A stretch of DNA of 64,000 bases. Origin: Labyrinthula sp. Ha (Eukaryota; Sar; Bigyra; Labyrinthulida; Labyrinthulaceae). Below the pieces are notes generated by a model that worked only from the letters and a program-made list of their open reading frames with translations, was not told the origin of the DNA and ran no database searches. A program made the translations under genes and the position numbers. Shown here piece by piece: positions 11,966 through 24,909 of this stretch. The stretch is from NCBI GenBank assembly GCA_015227615.1, contig JAALGZ010000001.1, positions 2,790,001 to 2,854,000 of the forward strand. The letters are read 5' to 3'. The first letter of the stretch is position 1. Each line of letters begins with the position of its first letter.

Positions 11966-14900
11966 TGTTTGTTTCCCACGTGTTCACGGTTTTGCTGTTT
12001 TCAATTTGAAAGATACAAGAAGATTCGTCCTGTGGTAAATAATGTTTTAACCTAAATCTAGGTCTCAAATTATTAATATACAAAAGAAAAACGAATTTTC
12101 TCAATCTACCCCTTGGGGGTAAAGATGACTCACACATATTCTCTTGCGCTTTCAATAAAGAAACATTGGAAAGATCATAACTTTTACAGATGATAGTACA
12201 AGAAAAGTCCATGAACCCAAAGAATATCCCTGGTCCAGGGATTGTGGGGCGAAGGAGTGGTATTAGGTAAAAAAAAGTTTTGTCATAAGTGTAACATATT
12301 ACTTTGGATGGGTTGGATAGCTTGGAAGGGTCTCAGGGACGGATTAATGAAACTCTTCTTGTATGGAGCTGTTTCATGCAACATCGTGATTTTTTCATGC
12401 CGCATCAGGCAGTCTCTGTCCCAAAACTGTAAGACAGCGGGTTTAAACCATGTTACCTCATTCAGTGGTAGAAGTATTTGCATCGCTGCAGTTCTTAATT
12501 CAAAAGGCAGTATATACCTAAGGAAACCGAGGTGATATTGCGCCCTAGGAATTTCAATAATTTGCTGATTTCATTGTCTGTTGATTTATTTCACTGGAAT
12601 TAATTTCTGTGGTGTTTTGAGACGGAAAGGTTAACTTCCCTGTAGCTAGACCTTGTAGAAGCTTTCACCTCAAGGATCTAACTCTAACTAGCAACGTTTT
12701 AGGCTCAAGAAACCATTTCCCATGTCGAAACAGTTCAAGATTTTTTAGAAAACTTAAGGAATTAACAGCATCTTGGAATTTTTCATATATGCCGATTCTA
12801 AGGTCTATTGTTTACCAGCTATTAGTACATTCTCGACATTTTAGTCTAGATAGTAGTACAAGGTATCTTGGCAATTTAAGCAGTCATCAACAGCACGAGA
12901 CAGTTTTTAGATGGAACATCAAAAAAAAAGAACCACTTTCAAAATATTCTTTGCAATTCAAAAGGGTCAAATCATTGGCAAAGTAATCTTTTTTCTCGAT
13001 TATGTCGAGTGATAACTTATTTTATTTCGATTTTATATTTGGTTTTTATGGGTATACTCTTCTGATCAACTTCTTCCTCCTTCTATTAAGTTTGGAGACT
13101 GTTGTCAAGCTATTGATAATTACGTTACATTATTTAGATAATATACCTTACAGAACATACAGAACTGGGATAGCCTCAGTTTTTCTGAGTTAGTAAATTG
13201 TCTTATACATAGCTCTTACGGTTTTATACTTTACATAGAGTTGACTAACTATAGTGGTTTCCTGCTTAATAGGTGTAATATGCAGGAATCGAGGTATTTT
13301 ATGGTTTTATTTAGTTTTAGGCTACTTATCTTACTTTGCATGTAGCTTTACTTTGAGTACTTACCTATGTCTTAAACGGATTGAAATTTTCCTAAAGGGA
13401 ACTCTGAGGTTATTGATATGACAAAGAGTTAACTTCTTTTGAGCTGGTGATATTATTATTGGCTTACTCAATAATTTCCCGAAATCATGTTTGGGCATAA
13501 AACTACTATCTACGCTGCATAAAAAATTGTCATTTTACTGTCACTTCCAAGTGTAATCTTGTACATTTGCCAGGTCTATATATTTTTACACGCCCAATAT
13601 TCAATTATTTCTTCGCTTATCAACTCGCTTGAGTAACTTAATAGCTCTACGACTTCACTTAGTGTTTAAACAAACGACAGAAGACCCTTCAGAAGTAGAT
13701 AGGCTTAGTGCAGTGCCCTGTCTAAGCTTGGATCATGTATAACAAGATTAACCATTTAGTGGAGAATAAAACCAAACTAAATATGAAGTCCATAGGGATC
13801 TAATCAATGCCAAAATTGTTTAGCCATCTTTTTTGAAGATTACAAAATCATAAACATTTTAAGGATATCATGAAAACTCCATGAAAAAGTAAAAGAACAC
13901 AAAAAAAAGAACTTGTAATGAGCGGAGAGTTTGTTTTGTACCCATTGCCCAGTAATATAGCCTTATCTACTCTAGAGAAAAACAATTTATTCTTGGGGTT
14001 TTCATATACCATAGAACAACGGCACAGGTTTATTAGACCTCAAGCTAAATGCGTTTACCAATCCAAATACTTTGCAATTTTTTGTCAAAAAGATATATAT
14101 AACTCATGTCGCTTTGAAAAACGAACGGTTATGAATACTGAAATAGATGTTCTAGGCAGTGATTAGGAACTAGCGTTACCGGTGTCGTATCATACATAAT
14201 AAGCAATAAACTCATCGACTGCTAAGAATTATCCATCAAAAACTATCACCAGCAAGAAAAAAAAAATAAGAATTACATGGGATACACAAAGAAAACAAAC
14301 TAAGTTGCTGAGGTAACACATATACATTGGTCTCAAGATTCAGCACGCATAAATTGGATCTGCAGAAGTCTTAGTCAATCCTATATCAGCTATATCTCTG
14401 TATTGAATACTCAAATGGGCATACCATAAAATAGTTATAATTCCACGGTTCATTAGCAATCCAAACACGGGCAAAAATTATTATTGGATAAAGATTACTA
14501 CACTTCATAGGTAATGCAATGTATTGAAATATGCTTTTCCATGTGATCATTGCCACAAATGCAATTTTCTTTGTGAAACGGTTAAATAATAGCTTAAGAT
14601 TCATTTAAATGAAATACAAGAAGCAAATACAAAGTATTTAGTAACGAGAACTCAAAACAATGCATTTCGTTGTCTGCTTTAACTAAATTACTTGCGATAA
14701 TGGCTACTGGAATATATTTAACTGACAGAAGCCTGTTCTCTTAGACTATTTTTACTTTTCATACCAATTTTAACCTTTCGGTTTCATTTTATTGGGTGAT
14801 CGTGGTAACTCAGATCATTTCCATAAGCTACTCCACTGATATATATGAACCAATGCCCTTGAAGTAAGTTACAGCTATTTTAATAATGATCAAATTTAAA

Positions 14901-17900
14901 CGCGGTACTGTGTGCTACCATCTCTAGACCGCTGCTAATTATTGGATACGATACCCACAAGTCACAGAGATCATACTAGGTATCAAATTACAGGGAAAAT
15001 ATCTATAGTTTAGAGTACAACTTGATTTCGGGCTGTATTCCATGATCAGTGTTTTCAGAAAAACAGATATCAAAATAAAGATATGGATAGGGATTTTGGG
15101 CTGGTGGCTACAACCGTCCCAGGCAAATGAACTTTGGCGTATTGCAATAAACATTTTTCCAGTTCCCGTACCACAATGAAGATAAGAATACTAATCAAAG
15201 AACAATACTTATTAACTAAGGGCTCTTTAATGAAGGAAGACCTTTCTTCCATTAAAATATATCCAAAAGCTTAGTCTAAAAGGGTGGAATATCAGATTAA
15301 ATACCTGTATTTCCAGCAGTGGTATTTTATGAACATTTTTTAAATAGTGGTTTCTTTCTTGTGAATATGAAAGTATCAATATAATAAAAGGTTGTTTTGG
15401 TAGATTTTAGTAAATTTATTTTCTTCGGATTTAGGTCATACTAAGCCAAAATAATCAAATAGAAAAGGTGGTGCACGACAAATGAAAAAAATCAGATATA
15501 TCTATAATATTAGACTAACACCATTCTTGGGAATAAACCAAGAGGAGAGTACTGTGCAGATTTCACGTAGGTTAACGAAATATCAAGCAAGTATTATCTT
15601 TGATCTGTAACACCTATTTGCTATGGTTATAATTTGACATCTTGGTGACAGATGTGTGACTGGTGTCGAATTCTTTTTATGGTCATAAAAAATCTCACAG
15701 GTTTTACCTACTACACTATAAAGATAGGTTTCTTATTAATAACATTATAGACTCAAATAATCAAGCGTTGTAGAGATCAGGTGACGTTACAAGAGACTGG
15801 AAACTAAGCATATTCCGAACTTCTGTTCTATTGATAAAAGTTTGACCTTTGTCATCTACTCTTGTAAGATCCATGTATCTTTTTAGAGATTGGGTGGTTT
15901 ATTCAAAGCTAAACAGATATAGAAGGTTAGTTTTAAAAATCTGTGCTGCTACAATTGATATTTTCATTCTGGTATATGAGATATTCCTGTTGGCAACGTT
16001 TTAAGCTTATGGATTATAGTTGATAGGTGTCCCCAGCAGTGCAATATCCAGGAGTCTAGCTACGAGCACAGATTGAAGCCTATTATAAATATAGTTCAGA
16101 ATTACCCTACTTAATATTAGCGTAGAATTCTTTTCATTTTCAGGTGAAAAATTATCCTTAATCTTCAAACCATAATATCTTTACGGTGCTTAAAGTCATC
16201 ATAGCTGCACTTGCTAGCCTTTTTACGAAGTTTTAATTTTTAGGCATGGTGTCTCATAATTCCTAAGTTGCAAAATAAATTTTTGTTCTATGAGATTTTA
16301 ATTATGGGAGCGGTAAAAGGGTTAAAACAATATTATTTTATCTAAATACTCATGCCTGAATATTCGTCTTTTCTTATTTCAAACTCCCAATAACAAATTG
16401 TGCCAAATGTAATAGGAAAGCATCGACACCACGTTTTTGAGATCTCGCTTATACCTATTTGCTTTACTTTAGATATTTCCAAGGGTGTTCAAATTCCACA
16501 GATAGTATTATTACATGTTCAGATGCATTTTTTCTTACCTCTATGGTCTTATATGTCGCTTTTAGCTTAGGCGACTGTTACTAAAGGATAGGCCTACAAT
16601 GGCGGTTCTCACAAAGATTCTATGCCCTGTTTCTCCTTGAAAACTGATATTCATGTTTGCCCGCTATGAATCCTCTACTATTACCTAAATATTTTTAGAA
16701 CACGATTTTCTACTTGTAGTGAAGAAGGTATATGCGCTTAGAGAAGAGATTGAAACCACCATCAGGACATGTTAAAATACTACTGTGCCCAGAGAGGACA
16801 CAACTTTCTTCGCAGTTGATAACCTGTTAAGTGATCATCTATATTCTTATATCACATTGCAGGAGACATTGCTGTAAACACATTAATCTAAGTTGATTGG
16901 ATCATAAACTCTTTTTGGACAGTATTTAAAAAACTGTTATAAAGCATTTTTTGGACCCATTTGAAACCTGGAGCTCAAAAAGTTCAGTTTGTCTATGTTC
17001 GTAACAAAAAGCGAGTACTTCTTTCTACCATATTGTTGGATACTTCTTGTATGCTCATATTTAGTACAATTAGAAGTTACAAACTTTATTCGCCATAAGC
17101 AATACATTTCTTACAGGTTTCATTTTTTATTAATATTCTTCGGTTTTTACTTCAGCAGAATCTTTGAAGTTTTTCAATAAAATACTGATACTTCTTAGTT
17201 CATATTAGTCAAAACTTTCATTGTATACAGTGTATTCGCCATATTATTTTATTGCATACCCCTCCTCTAGTTATTTTTTATCTATATCTTTTGTTCTAGA
17301 AGCAAGAAATTGATTATATTCATGAATCTCGAATTGGTGATTTAGGCTTGATTCCTGTACTTAGACTAGATTGCAAACGATCAACATATTGCGCTACTAG
17401 AGTACTATAACAAAATCCAACCCCTAACCATATTCTAAAACCCAATGTGGAGATTAAAACATCTCTAAGTTTCCAAGTGAGTTTATTGCAATTCCTAAAT
17501 GGCCAATAGCATATAACCATGTAACCCTGCAGCAAGTTTAATACTTCTATTTGCAAATTCTATTGGTTAGAGTGACGATAATATGTGCTATGTATTAGAA
17601 GATGTCTTCTATCTTTCTTGATACAATTTTGAAATAACTAGGAGCACAAATTTCTGGGTGGTTTATTACTCTTCCATCTATGTAGAGTGCGTAACAAAAA
17701 ATCTTTTCTCATTACTTTGTGTCACGAATGCGAGGGTATGGATACTTGCCTAGTACTTATTATTCTTAGTTCGATACAAAGGTGTGTCAAATTTTAAACA
17801 GGTATGAGGAAGAAGATAGGATGTTCTGACCTATATGCTATGTTGTTAATGGTAGCGTGTGCAACTAAGAAATCACTGAACCCCTATTGCGAGCCAAGTA

Positions 17901-19548
17901 AATTTACTAAAGTTCGTGGGGGGTAGAACGGGTATTTTTTTTTGATTGATTTCTTATTCAACAAAAGTCGAGTTAGGTCAATAGTTGTCTAGCCAATGAG
18001 GATAGCGGTGGCTGTATTTAATAGAATCTACTGTGGGCTAAGTAAAATATAGCTTAGAATTAAATTTTAATAGACTCTGAACTCATATACGTTGTCCTAG
18101 ATCGGCTTAGCTGATTTATTAAGCTCTCTTGGCTATAGGTATTTTTGGATTTGTGTCTCTAGTCCAGTAAATTAAGTTTCTCTATCTTATTAGCTTAAGG
18201 CAATGACTTTTTTATATTTAGTTTAACTGCTTCTTGGTTTTAATTCCTTTACAAATGCTTTGTGATGCCTTGTAAGCGCTTCTGTGTTTGGCTCTGATCA
18301 ATATTTGTACTTTGTTTATAAGAAATTTTAAAAACTAGTTTATTTTCTAAAGTATTTTGTTAGATAGGGCATCTCTGTGAAGGTATTGGCAATGAATATT
18401 AATAGGTACTATCACTTCCAAACTACCTATCTCTATTGTATATACTAAGCGTCACATACTGACTGGGTGCTCGAGAAATATCTCATACAGTATCGCTATT
18501 TCGAATTGTGTGTGTTTTATCGTCTTAGCGAAGTGGTATATAATAAGAAATTTGTGATGACGTGTTCCGGTGAAATATAGTTCTGGTGAGGCAATAAGCT
18601 GAATTGAGCTGTAAAGAATATAGTACTAACTAGTTTTAAGGTCTTAACAAGTACCAAAAAAACAAAGAATAATAAGCCTATGATTTTAGAACCCAATTGA
18701 GACAAAACAGAAAGTGAACCAGTAAATCCAATTAAGAAGAAGTAATCAACGGTGCCGTTACTACTGTACTTCTAATCGTTATTAAAACCATTTCCTGTTT
18801 TTTCTTGTTTCAATCTAAATATAGCGGTAAGACGCTATTCTTCATTGGACAGATCATAAGCTTTGAAGCATTAGTTGTATATGAATATAGTTTATACAAG
18901 ATTTCCTTTTCAGGGGAGTTTTTCTCAGTGGTACCTAGCTTCTAAAGAATAAGGTTTTCAGTTTTTGCTGTTAGGTCATGTTCTCTGTTTCAGTGTAGAT
19001 TTCAGGGTGTGAGGCGGCGAAGACTCGCAGAGGCATTCTTTTTGCTCTGAAGCCTTGATCTCTTTGAGCTCTTAGAACTCCTTACACTATCTCACCCTTT
19101 TCAGTTCTTAAGGCCGTTGTTTTGAACCTTAAAAAACAAAGAAAGATGCCTCATAAATCAAGTTCTTTTGCATGTGTTTGGGAGGAGTAAGAGCTCCTGA
19201 TAAAGTCAAGGGTCAAATTTAAAAAAAAGAGATCAAATGTGCTTGTAGCCATTTCGACAACGTAAGTATACATAAATATGAAAAACATGTTCCACCATTG
19301 CCATAACTTACTGTGTTATCCCGAATTTATTTAAACATTGTAAAGTACAACTGAACTGTATTTGAGTTTGAAAATATTAGTTGATAGTTTCGCGACAATG
19401 GTTCTATGGTATCAAAGAATCCTGTAACAACTATATTCTAACATGCGAACAACACACCTCCAACATTCCCGCAGAGGAGATAACTACTATCACCCTTTCA
19501 CAAAAGCTGTAGTCAATAACTTATTCTTGCTACACGAATACTGTGCAT
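11966..19548. other. gene-poor AT-rich stretch
   Basis: This holds the GLDC promoter at its left end and the region beyond the BTAF1-like stop at its right end. Short frames, such as one at 13918-14166 (+, 82 aa), are within chance expectation, and I could not extend any with the short-intron rule. I see no RNA gene or clear repeat. Confidence 0.55.
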
Positions 19549-22500
19549 TTATTCGAGAATGGCTCTTGCAACTTCCATCTTTAAGAACTGCTTTTTCAAA
19601 ATATCTTCCTCTATAGAATCCTTACAGTATATAAAGTAGGCATTGACCACTGATTTCTGTCCTATTCTGTGCAATCTATCCACTGCTTGCACATCTTTTT
19701 GAGGGTTCCAACTTGGTTCAAGAACTATTACATTAGAAGCAAAAGTAAAATTTAACCCTTCCCCCCCTCTGGTTTTGGTAACAACTAAAATATCATATTT
19801 TTCTAGATCTTCAGTCACATTAGTTACAATTCTTGTATGCTTCTCAGGTAAAACCTGCTGCATGTAATGGTGAACTAACCGTAAGGATTGGGCATATTCC
19901 AAGAAGATAACTGTTTTCTGGCCAACAGGAACTCCAACTAAGATTTCTGCTAGTGCCTCTAACTTCAGTGACCACTGTTCCCCATACCTTCCGAATAAGT
20001 GTTCACTTCCGGCTACTAGAGCTGGATGAGTGCACAGCTTAGCTAGACTACGACCTTTTAGTTTAATGCTACTGTTTGTATACAACTCCGCCTGGAAGGT
20101 AGTTAATTCTACTCCAATGAAAGTAATAATTTTTGACGGTAAATCTGGAAGAATTGAAGGATCTCTTTTATTTCTCCTTAAAATGAAGGGTGATACAATA
20201 GCTTTGAGATGGGTTATTGCTTTAGTAACATCTTTCCTCTTTTTAATTTCTTTCTGTTTCTCTCTAGATTTAATATATTCTTGATAATTAGCAACGTTCT
20301 GGGATAGGTTTCTTTCATCAAACAGGGCATCCCTAAATAGTTTCTCAGAGGCATTTTTTAGTTCATCAAGACTGAAGACTCCTTGAAAAGCATATGCGTA
20401 CTTCTGGATTGGTTTCACATATACATCATTAAAATTCTTAATGGAGCCGGCGCACAAGTAGTACGGGTGTATAAGGTTCATATAAGCAAAAATATCAAGA
20501 ATATTGTTATGAAAAGGAGTAGCAGTTAATAAAACAATATAATCACATTTCTGTCTCAAAGCCGAAATCTTTTTGTAACGCTTGGTTCCAGGGTTACGAA
20601 GGTGATGTGCTTCATCGAGTATTAAGTACCCAATTCTCCCCTTTAGGGTTCTGTTGAAATCAATTTCTAACCGGGAAACAGAGTTGTATGAAATAATAAA
20701 AAGGGTTTGTCTTTGAGTTTTAGTTAGCAGAGGGAGAAATTGCTCAGCACTCCTACGATTCTCTTCAACCAGTACTAAGAGTTGATCAGGAAAGAATTTC
20801 TTAGCCTCTAGAAACCAGTGATGCAACAACACCCTGGGGCAAACAACTAAGATTGAGTTGTTTCTATCACTCCCAATTTGATTTAGAGCCATTGACAGAG
20901 ACATAAGTGTTTTGCCTAAGCCCAGATCATCAAACAATAGTGAGTTGAGACCATGAGCATTTAGTTCTTTAACCTGTTGAATAGCTTCAATTTGATAAGT
21001 ACGATATTTAATTTTTTTGTTGAGTTTATCCAGAGAAGTATGAAACCTTAGATCCATATAAGGCCCTATGATAAGTCTTTCTAAAATAGTTGGTTTCTGA
21101 ACATTAATGCAAATGCGCTTAATCCCCATCAAGTTTTGAATATAACTCCATACCACCCCGATAGCCTCTGCTTCGAGAGAGCTCGATTTGTGTTGATAAT
21201 GAAGCAACAACGTTAGCAGCTTCTTGTCAGAAATGAGATGTTCCTCTTCCCCAACAAAGCTAAATAGTAACGACCATAAGGATGTAGGAAGATCTAGTAA
21301 TAACTGTTTCACGTCTCTGAACAATTCTGTAGAGAGCACTTTCTGTGGATCAAGTTTTTGCAGCAGATATTCAAACAAATAGAGCATAAGATTATACGAA
21401 ACTTGGAGGAATAAGAAACAGAGAGCTGACTTTCGTATGGAAGAGCACAGAAGTTTAAACGATGATACCACCTTTTGCAGCAACTTCCTGTGTGTATCTT
21501 CAGAAGAAACAGCTGACTGGAGAACCAAAGCTGCAGTCAACATAAGTAACTTTTCCAAAATATAGTTCTTCTCAAAGAATAAAGCCAAAGAAGAGAGGTG
21601 TAGTTTTGTTTTGAAATAAGTCATGCCGCTTATAAAGTGAGACAATGTCTCACAGAAGCTTATAAAGGCCTTGGATAGTTCATACTCTAAACCTTCTTTT
21701 TCTGAGAAGCGGGTGATCAGTTTTAGAATAGTTTCCCCGGGCAAAAACCTGTCTGCATTAGATTCATTGAGGAAACCACCAATTGAATTGAATAACAATT
21801 CAAAAATAGAAGTCGTCGGGCTTAGGTTAGTTCTAATCTTGGTAACAAGTAAGTCAACCGGGGGCAGGAAATACAAGGAATCAATTTTGGTAGATTGCAA
21901 AAGTTTTCTGTGCCATAAGAAAAGTATTAGCTCATCGCTAAAAGGAAGAGCTACACTTTCTTTTTCTGCAGTTAGACCCAGATCTCTCTCCTTGGCAAGA
22001 CTTTTTAGCCCACGCTGACAGACTACTTCGATGGTAGGCAAAGAACTGTCATGCTTTGTATAGTCGTTCAACAGAACCCGAAGTTCTTTCAAATCTTGAA
22101 TGACATGGTGCAAAGAAATATACTTCAACTTAAGAGCATCATTAGGCTGTTTCTTGAATGTTGCTCTAATTTTCTTAAGCTGCGTGTTGAGTACATCAAT
22201 TATATCTGCTTCGAGGTCACGCAGGGTAACCTGTAGTAGTGCATCTTCCATATATGCAAACTGCCAAGTCAATGAATATTTTACTCGAAAAACATGCTTC
22301 AATATCAACTGAATGATTTCCTGTTTACTCTCAAGAATAAGTTTATATATATAAGGACATAAATTTCTTGAGTAGAAAATTAATTTACGTAAACAGTTTC
22401 TGTTTACATATGTAGGGAATCCTACAGTTCTTCCTTTAATGGTATGAGAAACGCATATTAAAATGAAATAAGAGACAAGCTGAGCTGGATGAAAGCGAAA

Positions 22501-23955
22501 GGCATCTTGTAGAAAAACTAAAATTTGGTAGAAACCAGCGTCAGCAGTCGAGTGTGTTACAAGCCAAGTTAAAAGTAACTCAGCGAAATTAAGGGAACAG
22601 AGCAGTTTGTAGTATAAATACTTTGTTCCTGTACTTAAAATCATCAGAATTATATCTTCCTGCTCTTTTTGAGAATCGGTTTCGCGAAAAATGAGAGTAA
22701 CATGGGAGATGAAGTAGTCTACCCAGAGGGATCTCTCCTTATGAGGAGCATTTTCAAAGACATCAAGTAAAAAGTAAATTGAAGAAGAAAGCTCAATAAA
22801 AGAACTAGTGTCAAGAATGTCAAACTGGGAGAACGTTCTCAAAATATTTTTCACTTTTACTTTCTCAAGAAATATAGAGACCAGATGAGGGAACCTCTCC
22901 GCGAAAAATACTACCAAGCTCCAGCATTCAACTAAGAGTTCATTGCTAACAAGTTCAATATCTTTGTTTCGTATCAAATGAGTCAGAATATTGAGTAACT
23001 CCGAAAATAAGTTTTCATTTAATAACTTGGCAAAATGTATTCTACAACGGTGTATCAATCGTACTCCGGATAACTTTTTCTGCCATGAGCATTCCTTTGA
23101 TAGAAGCAAAGAAGTAGCTCCCAGTACGAAGTGCTGCAGGTTCTCGGAGGCAGAAAAAGCGTCATGCGCGAAGATCTGTTCTAGAAGTCTATATATATGC
23201 TGTTTAACTGGAGAAACTGTTTTGCTTCTAAAATAGTCATAAAAATAATCGTTTCCAAAAAGCAAAAAACTTTGATATATAATAACCTGAACAAGATTTT
23301 TAGAAATAATAGTATTGGGTCTTGAAGAATTGAGAGTCTGGAAGAGAGCAACTAATATTCTTACCGCGCCTTCCCGAATATACCAGCAGCCATTTAGCAT
23401 ACTATTAATCATGTCTTCAAGGAATTTAGTGATTGAACTTTGAAATGTAGAGCCAATTACAATGTTCGAAGGTAAAAGAGGCTGAGCACGCTTTCTTTTT
23501 CTTGATTTAATCACGGTTGGTTTGTCACTTGCCTCAAATAATGGATCATCAAGGAGAAAGCAGCATCTAAGTTTTTCTAAAGACATCGAAATATTTTCAG
23601 GAACTGCTTCTACGAAGGTATTGAACACTTTAGGTTCATACTCTAAACAAACTTCAACAAGACAACAGAAGATAATTTCAGATTTTGATCTTGAAGACAC
23701 AGATGAGTTTGAGAAACATTGAATTACATGATCTAAGATTGTATTTGATATGGTTTGAAATATTAGATCATTTTTTTCCATACTTATTGAGTTCAAAAGG
23801 TATTTAATGTTGAAGAGAAAGTAACGTCTTGTTATAGTTGGTGATTTTTCCCCTAGAAACTGGACAAAAAATAAAATAGTACAACTCATTTCTTGAATTA
23901 GCTTAAGTACCAACTTAACCATTCGCGCTTGAACCAATACATCCTCCTTTATCAT
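19549..23955 (-). CDS. BTAF1: BTAF1/Mot1-like Snf2-family ATPase
   Basis: A single-exon frame encodes a 1468-aa protein. In this family a long helical HEAT-repeat region grips TBP and a C-terminal Snf2 motor strips TBP from DNA. Residues 1 to about 980 are helical and Leu-rich, as expected. The Snf2 core follows: Walker A GLGKT near 1012-1016, DEAH at 1114-1117, motif III as TATPFHNN rather than the usual SGTPIQNN, motif V GGEGLN, and motif VI DRLHRIGQ near 1425-1432. The closing segment, with VVNAYFI and the KM pattern, matches Mot1 closely. The protein is about 380 aa shorter than human BTAF1 (about 1849 aa) and its N-terminal half is highly divergent, so an upstream exon is possible. It shares a 139-bp divergent promoter region with the KDEL receptor gene. 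A more distant Snf2 protein is the alternative reading. Confidence 0.82.
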   Translation of the reverse strand: MIKEDVLVQARMVKLVLKLIQEMSCTILFFVQFLGEKSPTITRRYFLFNIKYLLNSISMEKNDLIFQTISNTILDHVIQCFSNSSVSSRSKSEIIFCCLVEVCLEYEPKVFNTFVEAVPENISMSLEKLRCCFLLDDPLFEASDKPTVIKSRKRKRAQPLLPSNIVIGSTFQSSITKFLEDMINSMLNGCWYIREGAVRILVALFQTLNSSRPNTIISKNLVQVIIYQSFLLFGNDYFYDYFRSKTVSPVKQHIYRLLEQIFAHDAFSASENLQHFVLGATSLLLSKECSWQKKLSGVRLIHRCRIHFAKLLNENLFSELLNILTHLIRNKDIELVSNELLVECWSLVVFFAERFPHLVSIFLEKVKVKNILRTFSQFDILDTSSFIELSSSIYFLLDVFENAPHKERSLWVDYFISHVTLIFRETDSQKEQEDIILMILSTGTKYLYYKLLCSLNFAELLLTWLVTHSTADAGFYQILVFLQDAFRFHPAQLVSYFILICVSHTIKGRTVGFPTYVNRNCLRKLIFYSRNLCPYIYKLILESKQEIIQLILKHVFRVKYSLTWQFAYMEDALLQVTLRDLEADIIDVLNTQLKKIRATFKKQPNDALKLKYISLHHVIQDLKELRVLLNDYTKHDSSLPTIEVVCQRGLKSLAKERDLGLTAEKESVALPFSDELILFLWHRKLLQSTKIDSLYFLPPVDLLVTKIRTNLSPTTSIFELLFNSIGGFLNESNADRFLPGETILKLITRFSEKEGLEYELSKAFISFCETLSHFISGMTYFKTKLHLSSLALFFEKNYILEKLLMLTAALVLQSAVSSEDTHRKLLQKVVSSFKLLCSSIRKSALCFLFLQVSYNLMLYLFEYLLQKLDPQKVLSTELFRDVKQLLLDLPTSLWSLLFSFVGEEEHLISDKKLLTLLLHYQHKSSSLEAEAIGVVWSYIQNLMGIKRICINVQKPTILERLIIGPYMDLRFHTSLDKLNKKIKYRTYQIEAIQQVKELNAHGLNSLLFDDLGLGKTLMSLSMALNQIGSDRNNSILVVCPRVLLHHWFLEAKKFFPDQLLVLVEENRRSAEQFLPLLTKTQRQTLFIISYNSVSRLEIDFNRTLKGRIGYLILDEAHHLRNPGTKRYKKISALRQKCDYIVLLTATPFHNNILDIFAYMNLIHPYYLCAGSIKNFNDVYVKPIQKYAYAFQGVFSLDELKNASEKLFRDALFDERNLSQNVANYQEYIKSREKQKEIKKRKDVTKAITHLKAIVSPFILRRNKRDPSILPDLPSKIITFIGVELTTFQAELYTNSSIKLKGRSLAKLCTHPALVAGSEHLFGRYGEQWSLKLEALAEILVGVPVGQKTVIFLEYAQSLRLVHHYMQQVLPEKHTRIVTNVTEDLEKYDILVVTKTRGGEGLNFTFASNVIVLEPSWNPQKDVQAVDRLHRIGQKSVVNAYFIYCKDSIEEDILKKQFLKMEVARAILE

Positions 23956-24094
23956 TTTTTTCTCAGTTGCTGTGGAAACTATTTTTCATTTACGTTTATT
24001 CTCAATCTTATGCTGTTAAACGGGTAGAAAAGGTTCCAAATCGTATTATTAAACTATAGAATCTCAAATGGTTATTAGAGAAACAATAAAAAAC
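23956..24094. promoter_or_regulatory. shared divergent promoter region, BTAF1-like / KDEL receptor
   Basis: Only 139 bp separate the two start codons, which point away from each other, so both promoters and both 5' UTRs must fit here. I recognise no specific motif. This is inferred from layout. Confidence 0.5.
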
Positions 24095-24825
24095 ATGAAT
24101 GTTTTTCGAGCAGCAGCAGACATATTGCATTTGCTCAGCATTCTTCTCTTGTTGCTGAAAATGATGGGAACAAGATCTGTGGAGGGTACCTACCGGTTTT
24201 AATATCATTCTAGGTGTTTCACTCAAAACTCAAGAACTGTATCTAGTGGTATACCTTACAAGATACATGGATTTGTTCTTTGCCTCTCATAGTTTCTCAG
24301 GGCTAGACATTTATAATAGTTTAATGAAAACTGTTTTCATTGGACTTACAATTTTAATTATATACCTGTTTCGAATGAAATGTATGTTTTCTTTGCTCTT
24401 AACTCATAGCTCCCTGGAAGGACACATACAAACCAAAGGAAGATTCTTTTCTCCACCTAAGGTTTGCAATTCTCCCTTGTGCAATTCTTGCCCTTATAAT
24501 ACACAGCCGTTTTACAGTTATGGAAGTATTTTGGACTTTTTCTATCTACTTGGAAGCACTAGCTATACTACCACAGCTAATCATGGTACAAAGGTATGGT
24601 AATGTAGAAAACTTGACAAGTCAGTACATAGCTTGTCTTGGTAGTTATCGTGCTCTATACGTCGTCAACTGGATATACAAATATATGTTTGAACCTGGAT
24701 ACCTTTCCACAAAAGAACACTGGATAGTTTGGATAAGCGGAGTGATCCAAACAGCTTTGTATTGCGATTTCTTCTACTACTTCGTATTGTCCAAAGTCAA
24801 AGGAAGGACAATGTTGCCCAAGTAA
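24095..24825 (+). CDS. KDELR: ER lumen protein-retaining receptor (KDEL/HDEL receptor, ERD2)
   Basis: This seven-helix Golgi/ER membrane receptor binds C-terminal KDEL-type signals and returns escaped ER proteins. Three exons join through two 28-nt introns to give 224 aa, against 212 in human KDELR. Matching blocks include RYMDLF, then VFWTFSIYLEALAILPQL, and YRALYVVNWIYKY, followed by QTALYCDFFYYF. The start ATG at 24095 is set by the first exon, which encodes the expected first helix. The C-terminus keeps the basic KVKGR tail. It diverges from the BTAF1-like gene and converges on eIF2B beta, with 84 bp between stops. Splicing is inferred, but the recovered protein matches the family along its full length. 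Confidence 0.96.
24186..24213 (+). other. 28-nt intron 1 of KDEL receptor gene
   Basis: It begins GTACCT and ends CTAG, in phase 1. Removing it joins SVEG to VSLKTQ, matching the first loop of KDEL receptors. Confidence 0.9.
24382..24409 (+). other. 28-nt intron 2 of KDEL receptor gene
   Basis: It begins GTATGT and ends CATAG, in phase 1, with a CTTAAC branch-like motif inside. Removing it joins LFRMK to SPWKDTY and puts the downstream exon into the frame that holds the conserved FSIYLE block. Confidence 0.9.
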
Positions 24826-24909
24826 TTATGCAAATTTAGATACAATCCTTTGAGAATAAGGAATTCAATTAAAGAATAAAGGGTTTTGAGCCAATAGCAG
24901 ACATAATGG

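Noticed and set aside
12283-12483. Minus frame with a faint Tc1/mariner-like DDE segment (ITMLHETAPYKKS)
   Set aside because: Similarity to the DNAPxHxS block is weak, the following SPDLNPIE block is only suggestive at nucleotide level in another frame, and no terminal repeats were found.
13918-14166. 82-codon ATG-led plus frame
   Set aside because: Within chance length for this base composition, with no recognisable domain and no supporting introns.
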